Source: Pseudomonas fontis
Lineage (GTDB): Bacteria; Pseudomonadota; Gammaproteobacteria; Pseudomonadales; Pseudomonadaceae
Direction of reading: 5' to 3'
Length of the DNA stretch: 64,000 bases
Assembly (NCBI RefSeq): GCF_028656955.1
Contig: NZ_JAMDGY010000020.1
Span: 288,625-352,624, forward strand
Of this stretch, positions 25,361 through 36,265 are shown piece after piece; positions within the stretch are counted from its first letter, which is position 1, and every line of letters starts with the position of its first letter. The position numbers and the translations under genes were made by a program. Under the pieces are notes generated by a model. The model had not been told where the DNA came from. It saw only the letters and a list, made by a program, of their open reading frames with translations, and ran no database searches.

Positions 25361-26399
25361 AGCCCGGCGCCGCCGCGACGGCGTCGCGTGCTGGCGCGCT
25401 CATGCGCGCCCGGTACTCGCCCGGGGTGACATCGAACCAGCGCCGAAAAGCCCGGAAGAAGTTGCTCGGGTCGGCAAACCCCAGCAGGTAGGCGGTTTCC
25501 AGCAGCGTCATGTTCGGTTGCGCCAGGTACTGCTCGGCCAGTTCGCGGCGGGTGTCGTCGAGCAGGGTCTGGAAGCTCGTGCCCTCCTCCTGCAAGCGCC
25601 GCTGCAAGGTGCGCTGCGACAGGTGCAGGGCCTGGGCGATGGTTTCGCGCTTCGGTTCGCCCTGGGGCAGCACCCGGCACAGCACCTGCCGCGCCCGATG
25701 GGTGACCCGGCTTTCGGAGAAACGCGCGAGATATTCCCCGGCAAATCGATCATGCAACAGCGCCATGGCCTCGTTGGCCGTCGGCAGCGGCGCGTCCATG
25801 TCCGCGCGCTCCAGCACCAGCGCGTCGTGTACGGCGCCAAACTCCAGCGGGGCATGGAAGGCTACCCGGTACGGCTCGGTGTCAGCCGGCTGCGGCCCCT
25901 GGATCAGCACCCGGCGTGGCTGGATGACCCGCCCGCTCAACCAACTGCACAAGGCCAGCGCACAGGCCAGCGAGGCCTCGGCACTGTGCCGGGTTGGCGG
26001 CAGGTGATCACCATTGACGGTAAGAATCAGCGAATAGCCCTCGGCGCTCAGGCGAAAACTCAGGTCCGAGCTTTCGGCGATGATCCGTTGATAACGCACC
26101 AGGCGCTCGAACCCTTCAGCCAGGGTGCGGCTGGACATCAAGGCATAGCCCACCACATGAAACGACGCCGGGCGCACCACACGGGCCATGTTCAGGCCGA
26201 TAGCGCGGTTGCCCGAGAGTTCCTCGGCACGTAGCCAGAGGCGGGTCATCGAGTCCTGGGTAAAGCGTGCATCGGGGTCATCCAGCGCGGCGAAATCCAG
26301 TCCGAGCTGCTGGAACAGGGCACGGCAGTCGAGCCCTTCCAGTTCAAGTGCCTTGACGATGCCCGAAGCCCAGCTTGCTGAAGTGGTTCTTTCGCTCAT
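25317..26399 (-). CDS. AraC-family regulator (OruR/ArgR-like layout)
   Basis: 360 residues. The N-terminal two thirds fit the arabinose-binding-like domain of long AraC regulators (FTQDSMTRLWLRAEELSGNR, then FHVVGYALMSSRTLAEGFER). The C-terminal HTH pair is clear: IAQALHLSQRTLQRRLQEEG and LLETAYLLGFADPSNFFRAF with WFDVTPGEYR. The effector and targets are unknown; no gene next to it is an obvious target. The tail of about 35 residues after the HTH overlaps the trkH end on the other strand. A gap of 171 bp separates it from the divergent Mpo1-like gene, its most probable neighbour in regulation. Confidence 0.9.
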   Translation of the reverse strand: MSERTTSASWASGIVKALELEGLDCRALFQQLGLDFAALDDPDARFTQDSMTRLWLRAEELSGNRAIGLNMARVVRPASFHVVGYALMSSRTLAEGFERLVRYQRIIAESSDLSFRLSAEGYSLILTVNGDHLPPTRHSAEASLACALALCSWLSGRVIQPRRVLIQGPQPADTEPYRVAFHAPLEFGAVHDALVLERADMDAPLPTANEAMALLHDRFAGEYLARFSESRVTHRARQVLCRVLPQGEPKRETIAQALHLSQRTLQRRLQEEGTSFQTLLDDTRRELAEQYLAQPNMTLLETAYLLGFADPSNFFRAFRRWFDVTPGEYRARMSAPARDAVAAAPGFSGARTPAYIEPAR

Positions 26400-26570
26400 G
26401 GCTGGCTTCTTTTGGGTAGTACCGCTCCTGCGGTGAACGCAAAGGATACTAAAGTGGCGCTTATTGTCACTGGCTGATACTGATACCCAACTCTAGACTG
26501 AGTTCAGGCTCCACGCCGTACGTGTTTGTCGCCTTCATCCCAAAACCCCAATAAAAAAGGGAGCAATGCA

Positions 26571-26882
26571 GTGAACAGCCCCCAGCAATTCAACAGTTTT
26601 GCCGAGTTCTATCCTTACTATCTGGGTGAGCACAGCGACCCGACCTGTCGTCGCTTGCACTTCGTCGGCACCAGCCTGGTCATCGCCCTGGTCGCCTATA
26701 CCGTTGCCAGCGCCAGCTGGGGGTTGCTGCTGGCACTGCCGTTCGCCGGCTACGGGTTTGCCTGGGCGGGGCACTTCTTTTTCGAGAAGAATCGCCCGGC
26801 TACCTTCAAGCACCCGCTCTATAGCCTGATCGGCGATTTCGCCATGTACCGCGACATGCTGCGCGGCAAGGTGGCGTTCTAG
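26571..26882 (+). CDS. Mpo1-like (DUF962) membrane protein
   Basis: 103 residues from GTG at 26571, with AGGGAG 8 nt upstream. The pattern FAEFYPYYLGEHSDPTCRRL, HFVGTSLV, the WAGHFFFEKNRPATFKHPLY segment and LIGDFAMYRDMLRG are diagnostic of the DUF962/Mpo1 family. Yeast Mpo1 is an iron-dependent dioxygenase in 2-hydroxy fatty acid alpha-oxidation; His residues in HFVG, WAGHFF and KHPLYS are kept. The bacterial role is unproven. Two hydrophobic segments suggest an integral membrane protein. Convergent with the phosphoesterase gene; stops overlap in ctag. Confidence 0.9.
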   Translation: MNSPQQFNSFAEFYPYYLGEHSDPTCRRLHFVGTSLVIALVAYTVASASWGLLLALPFAGYGFAWAGHFFFEKNRPATFKHPLYSLIGDFAMYRDMLRGKVAF

Positions 26883-27700
26883 GCCGTTTCGCTCATCTTT
26901 TCTGTTTCAGCCTGGCTCTGCGCGGCACGTGCCTGCGCATCGGCCAGGCGGAACAGTTCGATATGCCCGTCCCAGTGCTCGATCAACGCGGTGCAGGACT
27001 CCACCCAATCGCCACAGTTCAGGTAGTCGATCTCGCCGACCTTGCGGATTTCGGCGTGATGGATATGCCCGCAGACCACGCCATGGAAACCCTGCTTGAC
27101 GCATTCGTGGGCGATGGCCTGCTCGAAGTCGCTGATGAAGTTCACCGCCGACTTGACCTTGTGCTTGAGGTACGCCGACAGCGACCAGTAGCCGTAACCA
27201 TAGCGGGCCCGCCAGTGGTTGAGCCAGCGGTTGAGGGTCAGGGTGAACTCGTAGGCCGAGTCGCCGAGGAAGGCCAGCCAGCGGTGGTAACGGGTGATCA
27301 CGTCGAACTGGTCGCCGTGGATCACCAGCAGTCGCCGGCCATCGGCGGTCAGGTGCTCGGCCTGGTCGACCAGCTGGATATTGCCGAGCACCAGTTTCGA
27401 ATAGCGGCGCAGGAATTCATCGTGGTTGCCGGTGACGTAGATCACCTCGGTGCCGCGCTTGCTCATGGTCAGCAGGCGGCGGATGACATTGGTGTGGGCT
27501 TGCGGCCAGTACATGCCGCCACGCAGCTTCCAGCCGTCGATGATGTCGCCGACCAGGTAGATACGGTCTGCCTGGTAGCCCTTGAGGAACTGCGACAGGT
27601 GCTCGGCCTGGCAATCGCGGGTGCCCAGGTGGACGTCGGAAATCCACAGCGTGCGCACACGCTGCTTGCGCGAGGGTTTGACAAGCTCGGCATGGGTCAT
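26879..27700 (-). CDS. LpxH-like metallophosphoesterase (UDP-2,3-diacylglucosamine diphosphatase-like)
   Basis: 273 residues. The calcineurin-type metal motifs are present in order: ISDVHLG, VGDIIDGW, TGNHDEFLR, IHGDQFD and GHIHHAEI. The length and the RYHRWLAFLGDSAYEFTLTL region fit the LpxH2/YbbF-like group found beside a separate LpxH in Pseudomonas. It may hydrolyse UDP-2,3-diacylglucosamine or another diphosphate; this is not proven. The start is ATG at 27700, and an open frame running 650 bp upstream is not coding. It shares a 4-bp stop overlap with the Mpo1-like gene. Confidence 0.87.
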   Translation of the reverse strand: MTHAELVKPSRKQRVRTLWISDVHLGTRDCQAEHLSQFLKGYQADRIYLVGDIIDGWKLRGGMYWPQAHTNVIRRLLTMSKRGTEVIYVTGNHDEFLRRYSKLVLGNIQLVDQAEHLTADGRRLLVIHGDQFDVITRYHRWLAFLGDSAYEFTLTLNRWLNHWRARYGYGYWSLSAYLKHKVKSAVNFISDFEQAIAHECVKQGFHGVVCGHIHHAEIRKVGEIDYLNCGDWVESCTALIEHWDGHIELFRLADAQARAAQSQAETEKMSETA

Positions 27701-27809
27701 GGGCAGGCTCCAGGAGGCTTTGTGCGAGCTTGCCTGCGAGGGGTGAACTGAAAGTGACAAGCGCATGGCGGGTTTGTGACATCGGGATGGGCGGTGCGCG
27801 TGCGGCCCT

Positions 27810-27831
27810 CTTCGCCGGCAAGGCCGGCACC
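27810..27831. repeat. Single REP half unit
   Basis: One ttcgccggcaaggccggcac unit, unpaired, in the promoter gap between the phosphoesterase and AraC-family genes. Confidence 0.65.
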
Positions 27832-27883
27832 TACGGTGACCGGCGCGATGTACACTTGCCGCCTGCCCCGTGAGGACCCCAGC

Positions 27884-28648
27884 ATGAGTGCCGGCTCGAT
27901 ACTCTCCCTGCGCCATTACCGCGATGACCTGATCGCCCACAGCCACGACCACCCGCAACTGGTGTTCGGCCTGCGCGGGCGCCTGGATTTCGAGCTCGAT
28001 GGCCGTGGCCAGCGGGTCGACCGTCAAGGCCTGATGATTGTCCCTGCAGGTGCCCACCACACCTGTGGCAGCGCCGCCGGCAGCCATTGCCTGGTGCTGG
28101 ATGTACCGTCCGGCCCCTGGGTTGCAGAGCACCTCGGCGGCCATGCCTCTGACTGCCAGCGTTTGCTTGAACGCCCCGGCCCGCTGCAATTGGGCCCGCG
28201 TCAGCAGCAACTGATCGACTGGCTGGCGAGCAGCGAAGTGGCCGACCCGCTGATCGCCCAGCAAGGCGCGGTATTGCTGCTGGCCAGCCTCAATACTGCC
28301 AACGCGGCAGTGCTGGAGCCCAAGCGCCTGCCCTATGCCGCCTTCGATGCGCATATCGAGCAGTTCGCCGCCTACCCGCTGCAGGTCGCCGACCTTGCGC
28401 GGCTGGCCGGGTTATCCAGTGCGCGGCTGCACAGCCGGTTCATCGCCGAATGCGCGCAAACACCCATGGACTATATTCGTGAGCGGCGCCTGCAACGTGG
28501 CAGGCAGTTGCTGCAAAGCACTCATCTGCCGATCGGCGAGGTGGCCAGCCGGGTCGGCTACAGCTCGCAGAGCGCGTTTGCCGCCGCCATGCTCAAGGCG
28601 TTTGGTCGCAGCCCCGGTGCACTGCGGCGCGAGGCTGGCGACAACTGA
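27884..28648 (+). CDS. AraC-family regulator with cupin-type N-terminus
   Basis: 254 residues, ATG at 27884 after TGAGGA. The N-terminal cupin-like sensor region (HSHDHPQLVFGLRGRLDFEL, PAGAHHTCG) is followed by the two-helix-turn-helix C-terminus (VADLARLAGLSSARLHSRFI and IGEVASRVGYSSQSAFAAAM). It lies just upstream of an EamA-family transporter gene on the same strand, separated by a REP pair, so it probably controls that transporter. The inducer is not evident. Confidence 0.9.
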   Translation: MSAGSILSLRHYRDDLIAHSHDHPQLVFGLRGRLDFELDGRGQRVDRQGLMIVPAGAHHTCGSAAGSHCLVLDVPSGPWVAEHLGGHASDCQRLLERPGPLQLGPRQQQLIDWLASSEVADPLIAQQGAVLLLASLNTANAAVLEPKRLPYAAFDAHIEQFAAYPLQVADLARLAGLSSARLHSRFIAECAQTPMDYIRERRLQRGRQLLQSTHLPIGEVASRVGYSSQSAFAAAMLKAFGRSPGALRREAGDN

Positions 28649-28714
28649 TGCCAGTTGCGCGACAGACAGGCCTGGGCATGGCCTCTTACACTGGTTGCGG
28701 CCGCTTCGCGACCG

Positions 28715-28785
28715 ATCGCCGGCAAGGCCGGCTCCCACAGGTGGGTGACCACCGCCCACTGTGGGAGCCGGCCTTGCCGGCGATG
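28715..28785. repeat. REP pair (inverted)
   Basis: Opposed copies of the ccggcaaggccggctcccac unit separated by about 22 bp, in the 165-bp gap between the AraC-family gene and the transporter gene. Confidence 0.88.
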
Positions 28786-28813
28786 AGGCCCCACTGGCAC
28801 CACAAGGACCCCC

Positions 28814-29701
28814 ATGAACCACCGCACCGCCCTCGGCGCCCTGCATATCGGCGCGCTGTTCTTCGGCCTGACCGGCGTTTTTGGCAAGCTTGCCCAGGCC
28901 TCCCCCGCCATCATCGTGTTCGGCCGCGCGGCCTTTGCGGTACTCGCCCTGGCCGTCTTCACCGGCCTTGCACGCCATAGCTGGCAGCGCCTGCAGGCCC
29001 AGGACTGGCGCCGCCTCGCCTTGGGCGGGGTGCTGCTGGCCGGGCACTGGGTGAGCTTTTTCATCGCGGTCAAAGTCGCCGGGGTAGCCATCGCTACCCT
29101 GGGTTTTGCCAGCTTCCCGGCCTTCACCGTGATCCTCGAAGGGCTGCTGTTCCGCGAGCGTATCCGCAGCAACGAAATCGTCCTGGTGCTGCTGGTGAGC
29201 ATCGGCCTGGTGCTGGTCACCCCGGACTTCGACCTGGCCAGCCAGGCCACCGGCGGCCTGCTCTGGGCGCTGCTGTCCGGGCTGCTGTTCTCGCTGCTGT
29301 CACTGACCAACCGCGCCGGCTCCGGACGCATCCCCGCCGTGCAGGCCGCACTTTGGCAAAACGCCGTGGTTGCGCTGTGCCTGCTGCCGTTCGCAGGCCC
29401 CGCGCTGGGCGAGGTTCGCGCCATGGACTGGCTGTGGATCGGCCTGCTCGGGGTGTTCTGCACCGGTGTGGCGCACAGCCTGTTCGTCGCCAGCCTGGCG
29501 GTGATCAAGGCGCGTACGGCCGCCGTGGTATTCGCCCTGGAGCCGGTCTACGGCATCGCCGTGGCCTGGATGATCTTCGCCGAGCAACCCACCCTGCGCA
29601 TGCTGCTGGGCGGCATGCTGATCATCTTCGCCATCGTCATCTCCAGCCGCATGGGCGCCAGCCAGCCACCGCGCAAGGCGGCCACGGCCGAGGGCTGCTG
29701 A
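28814..29701 (+). CDS. EamA/DMT-family exporter
   Basis: 295 residues with about ten membrane segments in two EamA repeats (from about 8 to 140 and 150 to 285). Typical elements are FGLTGVFGKLAQASPAIIVF in helix 1, ASFPAFTVILEGLLFRERI at the end of repeat 1 and ALEPVYGIAVAWMIFAEQP near the end of repeat 2. Members export amino acids or other metabolites. The substrate is unknown. The AraC regulator upstream is a likely controller. The stop is one base from the end of the convergent SelW-like gene. Confidence 0.88.
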   Translation: MNHRTALGALHIGALFFGLTGVFGKLAQASPAIIVFGRAAFAVLALAVFTGLARHSWQRLQAQDWRRLALGGVLLAGHWVSFFIAVKVAGVAIATLGFASFPAFTVILEGLLFRERIRSNEIVLVLLVSIGLVLVTPDFDLASQATGGLLWALLSGLLFSLLSLTNRAGSGRIPAVQAALWQNAVVALCLLPFAGPALGEVRAMDWLWIGLLGVFCTGVAHSLFVASLAVIKARTAAVVFALEPVYGIAVAWMIFAEQPTLRMLLGGMLIIFAIVISSRMGASQPPRKAATAEGC

Positions 29702-29702
29702 A

Positions 29703-29987
29703 TCAGGGGCGGTCGTTGTGGCCCAAGTCACGCTGCGGGTCGATCTGGTCACGCACCCGCTGCTTGAGCACCTTGGCCTCGGGGAAGCCGCCGTCCGCCT
29801 TGCGCTCCCAGATCTGCACGCCATCGCAGGTAATGCGGAAGGTACCGCCGCTGGCCGGTTCCAGCGCGACCTGGGCAAGGTCGTCGCTGAACGTGCTGAG
29901 CAGCTCCTGGGCCAGCCAGGCCGCGCGCAGCAGCCATTGGCACTGGGTGCAGTAGGTAATGACGATGTGCGGTTTCGGCGAACTCAT
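29703..29987 (-). CDS. SelT/SelW/SelH-family selenoprotein-like (Rdx) protein
   Basis: 94 residues. It has the thioredoxin-like CxxC near the N-terminus (ITYCTQCQWLLRAAWLAQEL), the conserved ASGGTFRITCDGVQIWERK and GGFPEAKVLKQRVRDQ, all marks of the Rdx/SelW family. The second Cys position, selenocysteine in some relatives, is Cys here. A redox role is assumed. Its 3' end abuts the EamA gene; plpD starts divergently about 70 bp away. Confidence 0.9.
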   Translation of the reverse strand: MSSPKPHIVITYCTQCQWLLRAAWLAQELLSTFSDDLAQVALEPASGGTFRITCDGVQIWERKADGGFPEAKVLKQRVRDQIDPQRDLGHNDRP

Positions 29988-30057
29988 TCGCTTACAGTCT
30001 CCAGAAAGGTAGGCGCGCTTATACTAGCGGTCTTTAGCCTTTGCTCCGAGTGCCACG

Positions 30058-32247
30058 ATGCATCGCCTGCTGTTGTGCCTGCTGCTGTCCTTCACATCGT
30101 TTTCCCTCCTCGCCGCCGAAGCCGCCCGGCCCAAGGTCGGCCTTGTGCTGTCCGGTGGCGCGGCCCGTGGCCTGGCGCATATTGGCGTGCTCAAGGCGCT
30201 GGAGGAACAGGGCATCAAGATCGACGCCATCGCCGGCACCAGCATGGGTGCGGTGATCGGCGGCCTGTATGCCTCCGGCTACAAGGTCGAGGAGTTGGAG
30301 AAGCTCGCCCTGGCCATCGATTGGCAACAGGCCTTGTCCGACGCGCCACCACGCAAGGACGTGCCGTTCCGGCGCAAGCAGGATGACCGGGATTTCCTGG
30401 TCAAGCAGCAGCTGAGCTTTCGCGATGACGGCAGCCTCGGCCTGCCGCTGGGCGTGATCCAGGGGCAGAACCTGGCGCTGCTGCTGGAAAGCCTGCTCGC
30501 CCACACCAGTGACACCCGCGACTTCGACAAGCTGCCGATCCCCTTCCGCGCCGTCGCCACCGACATCGCCAGTGGTGAAAAGGTGGTGTTCAAGCGCGGC
30601 CACCTGCCCCAGGTGATCCGCGCCAGCATGTCGATCCCGGCCGTGTTCGCCCCGGTCGAGCTGGATGGGCGACTGCTGGTGGATGGCGGCATGGTCGACA
30701 ACATCCCCGTGGATATCGTGCGCGAGATGGGCGTCGATGTGGCCATCGTGGTCGATATCGGCACGCCGCTGCGCAATCGCAAGCAACTGGTATCGGTGGT
30801 CGATGTGCTCAACCAGTCGATCACCCTGATGACCCGACGCAACTCAGAAGAACAGCTGGCCACCCTGCGCCGCGACGACATCCTGATCGAGCCGCCGTTG
30901 GCGAGCTTTGGCGTCACCGACTTTGGTCGCGCCACCGAGATGATCGAGGCAGGCTACCGCGCCACTGAAGTACTGGCCGCGCGCATGGCCTCGCTGCGTC
31001 AGCCCGACAGTACCAGCAGCGACCTTGATGTGGCCCGCTCCCCCGGGCAGCGCACCCCGGTGATTACCGCCATCAAGGTGGAGAACGACTCCAAGGTCAG
31101 CGATGACGTGATCCGCTACTACATCCGCCAGCCCATCGGCGAGCCGCTCGAACTGGACCGCCTGCAGACCGACATGGGCACCCTGTATGGCCTGGATTAC
31201 TTCGACCGGGTGCAATACCGCGTGGTGCACAAGGGCGAGGACAACATCCTGGTGATCAACGCCCGCGGCCGAAGCGGCGGTACCGACTACCTGCGCCTGG
31301 GGCTGAACCTCTCGGACGACATGCGCGGCGACAGCGCCTTCAACCTCGGCGCCAGCTACCGGGTCAACGGCATCAACCGCCTGGGCGCCGAATGGCTGAC
31401 CCGCGCACAGATTGGTGATGAGCAGGAACTGTACAGCGAGTTCTACCAACCGCTGGACGTCGGTTCGCGCTACTTTGTCGCGCCATTCCTGGCACTCGGC
31501 TCGCAGAACGTCGAGGCCACCCTGGACAACGACCCGGTTGCCGAATACCGCCTGGAACGCTACGGCTTCGGCCTCAACGTCGGCCGCCAGATCGGCACCA
31601 GCGGCGAAGTGCGCCTTGGCGTCGGCCAGGCCTGGGGCAAGGCGCAGGTGCGCATTGGCGAACAGGACCTGCCGGACCTGAGCTTCAACGAAGGCTTCTA
31701 CGAGCTGAAATATTCCTTCGACACCATGGACAACGTGTACTTCCCGCACAGCGGCGAAGACATCAACCTGAGCCTGCGCCAGTTCGAGCCGGACATCGGT
31801 TCGGACGAGCGCTACCGCCAATGGGAATTCAAACTGGACAAGGCGCTGAGCAGCGGGCCGGACACCTGGGTCTTCGGCGGCCGCTACGGGCGTACGCTGG
31901 ATGATGCCGAGGTGGTCACCTCAAGCTTTGTAATGGGCGGTGCGCGGGAGTTGTCGGGCTTCCGCCAGAACTCGATTTCCGGGCAGAACATCAGCCTGCT
32001 GCGCATGGTCTACTACCGCCGGCTGACCCCGCGCGCCTACCTGCCGCTGGACTTCCCGCTGTACCTGGGCGGCTCGCTGGAGCGCGGCCGCGCCTGGAAC
32101 AACGACAATGAATTCGACAGTGGCTATATCAACGCGGCGAGTATTTTCCTGGGCTTCGATACACCGCTGGGGCCGCTGAATTTCAGCTATGGGGTGAATA
32201 CCGAAGACCAGAAAGCGGTGTACCTGAACCTTGGGCACACCTTCTGA
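30058..32247 (+). CDS. plpD: Patatin-like phospholipase autotransporter (PlpD type, T5d secretion)
   Basis: 729 residues. A signal peptide (cut near LLAAEAARP) is followed by a patatin lipase domain (about 25-315) with oxyanion loop SGGAARGLAHIG, nucleophile Ser62 in GTSMG, and catalytic Asp209 in DGGMVDN. A POTRA domain (about 345-415, ITAIKVENDSKVSDDVIRYY) and a BamA-type 16-strand barrel to the C-terminus (YGVNTEDQKAVYLNLGHTF, final Phe) follow. Known PlpD of P. aeruginosa is a class A1 phospholipase displayed through its own barrel. A single gene with all modules intact; length matches PlpD (728). Confidence 0.93.
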   Translation: MHRLLLCLLLSFTSFSLLAAEAARPKVGLVLSGGAARGLAHIGVLKALEEQGIKIDAIAGTSMGAVIGGLYASGYKVEELEKLALAIDWQQALSDAPPRKDVPFRRKQDDRDFLVKQQLSFRDDGSLGLPLGVIQGQNLALLLESLLAHTSDTRDFDKLPIPFRAVATDIASGEKVVFKRGHLPQVIRASMSIPAVFAPVELDGRLLVDGGMVDNIPVDIVREMGVDVAIVVDIGTPLRNRKQLVSVVDVLNQSITLMTRRNSEEQLATLRRDDILIEPPLASFGVTDFGRATEMIEAGYRATEVLAARMASLRQPDSTSSDLDVARSPGQRTPVITAIKVENDSKVSDDVIRYYIRQPIGEPLELDRLQTDMGTLYGLDYFDRVQYRVVHKGEDNILVINARGRSGGTDYLRLGLNLSDDMRGDSAFNLGASYRVNGINRLGAEWLTRAQIGDEQELYSEFYQPLDVGSRYFVAPFLALGSQNVEATLDNDPVAEYRLERYGFGLNVGRQIGTSGEVRLGVGQAWGKAQVRIGEQDLPDLSFNEGFYELKYSFDTMDNVYFPHSGEDINLSLRQFEPDIGSDERYRQWEFKLDKALSSGPDTWVFGGRYGRTLDDAEVVTSSFVMGGARELSGFRQNSISGQNISLLRMVYYRRLTPRAYLPLDFPLYLGGSLERGRAWNNDNEFDSGYINAASIFLGFDTPLGPLNFSYGVNTEDQKAVYLNLGHTF

Positions 32248-32253
32248 AGGGAA

Positions 32254-32688
32254 TCAGGACTTTTCCAGGTTGGCGAGGATTCGCGCATGTACGCGCATGC
32301 AGGTGCGCATGTCTTCCTCGTCGACCCCGACGAACAGCTCGGCACGCAAGGCATTGGCGATGGTTTCGATCTGGTCGATCAACGGCTTGGCCGGGGGGCA
32401 CAGCAGGATTTTCTTGGCCCGGCGGTCTTCCAGCACCGCCTGGCGGCGCACCAGGCCCTGGGATTCCAGGCTGTCGAGCAAACGCGCCAGGGTCGGCCCT
32501 TCGACGCCAACACTCTGCGCCAGTTCGCGCTGGGTCGGTGCTTCATCGAAGCGGGCCAGGTGCAGCAGCACCAGCCAGCGTGCCTGGGACAGGTTCAGCC
32601 CGGCCAGACGGCGGTCCAGCTCGGCGCGCCAGCCACGGGACATCTGGGCCAACTGCATCCCGAAGCGGTGTTGATCGGTCAACGGCAT
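32254..32688 (-). CDS. slyA: MarR/SlyA-family transcriptional regulator
   Basis: 144 residues. The winged helix is typical of SlyA: LNLSQARWLVLLHLARF, TQRELAQSVGVEGPTLARLL, DSLESQGLVRRQAVLEDRRA. SlyA proteins bind AT-rich palindromes and respond to phenolic ligands or counteract H-NS-type silencing. A small palindrome with TTAG/CTAA arms lies at 32714-32725, 26-37 bp upstream of the start, a good place for autoregulation. Convergent with plpD, ending 6 bp from its stop; recQ lies behind on the same strand. Confidence 0.88.
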   Translation of the reverse strand: MPLTDQHRFGMQLAQMSRGWRAELDRRLAGLNLSQARWLVLLHLARFDEAPTQRELAQSVGVEGPTLARLLDSLESQGLVRRQAVLEDRRAKKILLCPPAKPLIDQIETIANALRAELFVGVDEEDMRTCMRVHARILANLEKS

Positions 32689-32713
32689 AGGTAACTCATC
32701 AAGGATCTAATTG

Positions 32714-32725
32714 TTAGTCAGCTAA
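32714..32725. promoter_or_regulatory. Candidate MarR/SlyA operator
   Basis: TTAG-TCAG-CTAA in an AT-rich context just upstream of slyA. MarR/SlyA proteins often bind short AT-rich palindromes of this shape. A short motif, so chance is possible. Confidence 0.35.
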
Positions 32726-32805
32726 TCATGACCCCACGCCTTAGGCAAGGCTCATGCCCCAGGCGGGAGTCGCGTAATTGTTATAAATGATGGCAGCGCT
32801 GCGTT

Positions 32806-34938
<2,133 letters not shown>

Positions 34939-35184
34939 AAAAACTCCATAAATCGCAGAACCATCCTGGCCACAGGCTGGATGAAAAGCTTCACCACCAC
35001 ACGTGAAAATGCGTAAGCGGCTTTTACCTGGCCCGCCGGTATGGCACAGCCAAGTGCAAAAGCCGAGCAGTATACCCGAGGGGCGCACGCCAAAGGGCGC
35101 TCTGCGATAGGCGTCATCCTTTGCCTCGCAGGGGCTGCAAGATGCTAGAATTCCAACATCGTTTATTCCCAAGGTAGCCCCGTA

Positions 35185-35778
35185 ATGTCCTTCGCTGAGC
35201 AATTGAACCGCCTGCAAGCCTTCCTCGACGCCGATGAGCTGCACGAGGAAGCGCTGGACTACGTTGCCGCCCACGGCTACCTGACCGCACTGTCGATTGG
35301 TACCGAGGTGGTTCCCGAGCGCGAATGGATCGACGCCCTGTTCGCCGAAGAGCCTCATTACAAGGATGACGCCCAGCGCGAAGAGATCGAAGCCACGCTG
35401 ATCCAGCTCAAGGCGCACATCGCCCGTCAGTTGGCCAGCGACGAGGAATTCGAGCTGCCGTGCGACCTGGACCTGGGCGACGAGCCGGACGACTCCGAAC
35501 TGCGCGGCTGGTGCATCGGCTTCATGGAAGGCGTGTTCATGCGTGAAGAGGCCTGGTTCGAGACGGCCGAAGAGGAAGTCAGCGAGATGCTCCTGCCGAT
35601 CATGGTCGGTTCGGGCCTGTTCGACGAGCAGCCTGAGTTCGCCGACATCGCCAGCGATGCCAACCTGATGGACGACATGATCGTGCAGATCCCGGAAGCG
35701 CTGACCGCCCTGTACCTGCTGCAGCACGCGCCGGACGAAAAACCAGCACCTGCACTGCTCAAGCCACGCCACCACTGA
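35185..35778 (+). CDS. YecA/UPF0149 family protein
   Basis: 197 residues, very acidic. UPF0149 marks are [31 protein letters not shown] and [20 protein letters not shown]. The family (YgfB/YecA) is all-helical; some members in Pseudomonas modulate transcription regulators (YgfB-AlpA), but this member has no assigned function. It lacks the C-terminal zinc (SEC-C) motif of E. coli YecA. ATG at 35185, downstream of AAGGTAG. Seven bp or so separate it from the ybaN-like gene, so an operon is probable. Confidence 0.85.
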   Translation: MSFAEQLNRLQAFLDADELHEEALDYVAAHGYLTALSIGTEVVPEREWIDALFAEEPHYKDDAQREEIEATLIQLKAHIARQLASDEEFELPCDLDLGDEPDDSELRGWCIGFMEGVFMREEAWFETAEEEVSEMLLPIMVGSGLFDEQPEFADIASDANLMDDMIVQIPEALTALYLLQHAPDEKPAPALLKPRHH

Positions 35779-35788
35779 GTTCGCGTTG

Positions 35789-36154
35789 GTGCGCTACCTG
35801 CTGCTGGCCATCGGCTGGCTCAGCGTCGCGCTGGGGGTGATCGGCATCTTCCTGCCGGTGCTGCCGACCACCCCTTTCCTGTTGCTGGCAGCGGCGTGTT
35901 TCGCACGCAGCTCGCCACGCTTTCACCACTGGTTGGTGAACCATCCCCAACTTGGCCCGTGGATCCGCGACTACCTCAGTGGCGAAGGGATCCCGCTCAA
36001 GGGCAAGGTCTACGCCATCGGCTTGATGTGGCTGAGTATCGGGTTTTCCTGCTACCTGGTGCCATTGCCATGGGCGCGGGGGTTCATGCTGACCAGTGCG
36101 GTGCTGGTGACGGTTTATATCCTGCGCCAGAAGACGCTGCGCAAGCCGTCCTGA
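35789..36154 (+). CDS. YbaN/DUF454 small membrane protein
   Basis: About 121 residues with three or four hydrophobic segments. The signature [20 protein letters not shown] with [20 protein letters not shown] and [19 protein letters not shown] is diagnostic for DUF454 (YbaN). Function unknown; inner membrane. GTG at 35789 is chosen as start; a TTG three bases earlier is possible. It follows the YecA-like gene within 10 bp and faces the adhesin gene, with a REP pair between them. Confidence 0.85.
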   Translation: MRYLLLAIGWLSVALGVIGIFLPVLPTTPFLLLAAACFARSSPRFHHWLVNHPQLGPWIRDYLSGEGIPLKGKVYAIGLMWLSIGFSCYLVPLPWARGFMLTSAVLVTVYILRQKTLRKPS

Positions 36155-36167
36155 CTGTGCTGGATGC

Positions 36168-36260
36168 ATCGCTGGCAAGGCCAGCTCCCACCAGTAGCCA
36201 GTTCCCACAGGGGTTCCAGGTTAGCCCGGTATCCTGTGGGAGCCGGCCTTGCCGGCGATA
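36168..36260. repeat. REP pair (inverted) between ybaN and adhesin gene
   Basis: A diverged left unit (catcgctggcaaggccagct) and a canonical right unit (gagccggccttgccggcgat), with a partial unit in the spacer. It lies at the convergent 3' ends. Confidence 0.8.
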
Positions 36261-36265
36261 GGCCG

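Noticed and set aside
35038..35775. Upstream extension of the recQ frame to 989 codons
   Set aside because: The extension is antisense to the YecA-like gene and runs through a gap; the ATG at 34938 has a proper ribosome site and gives the normal RecQ length.
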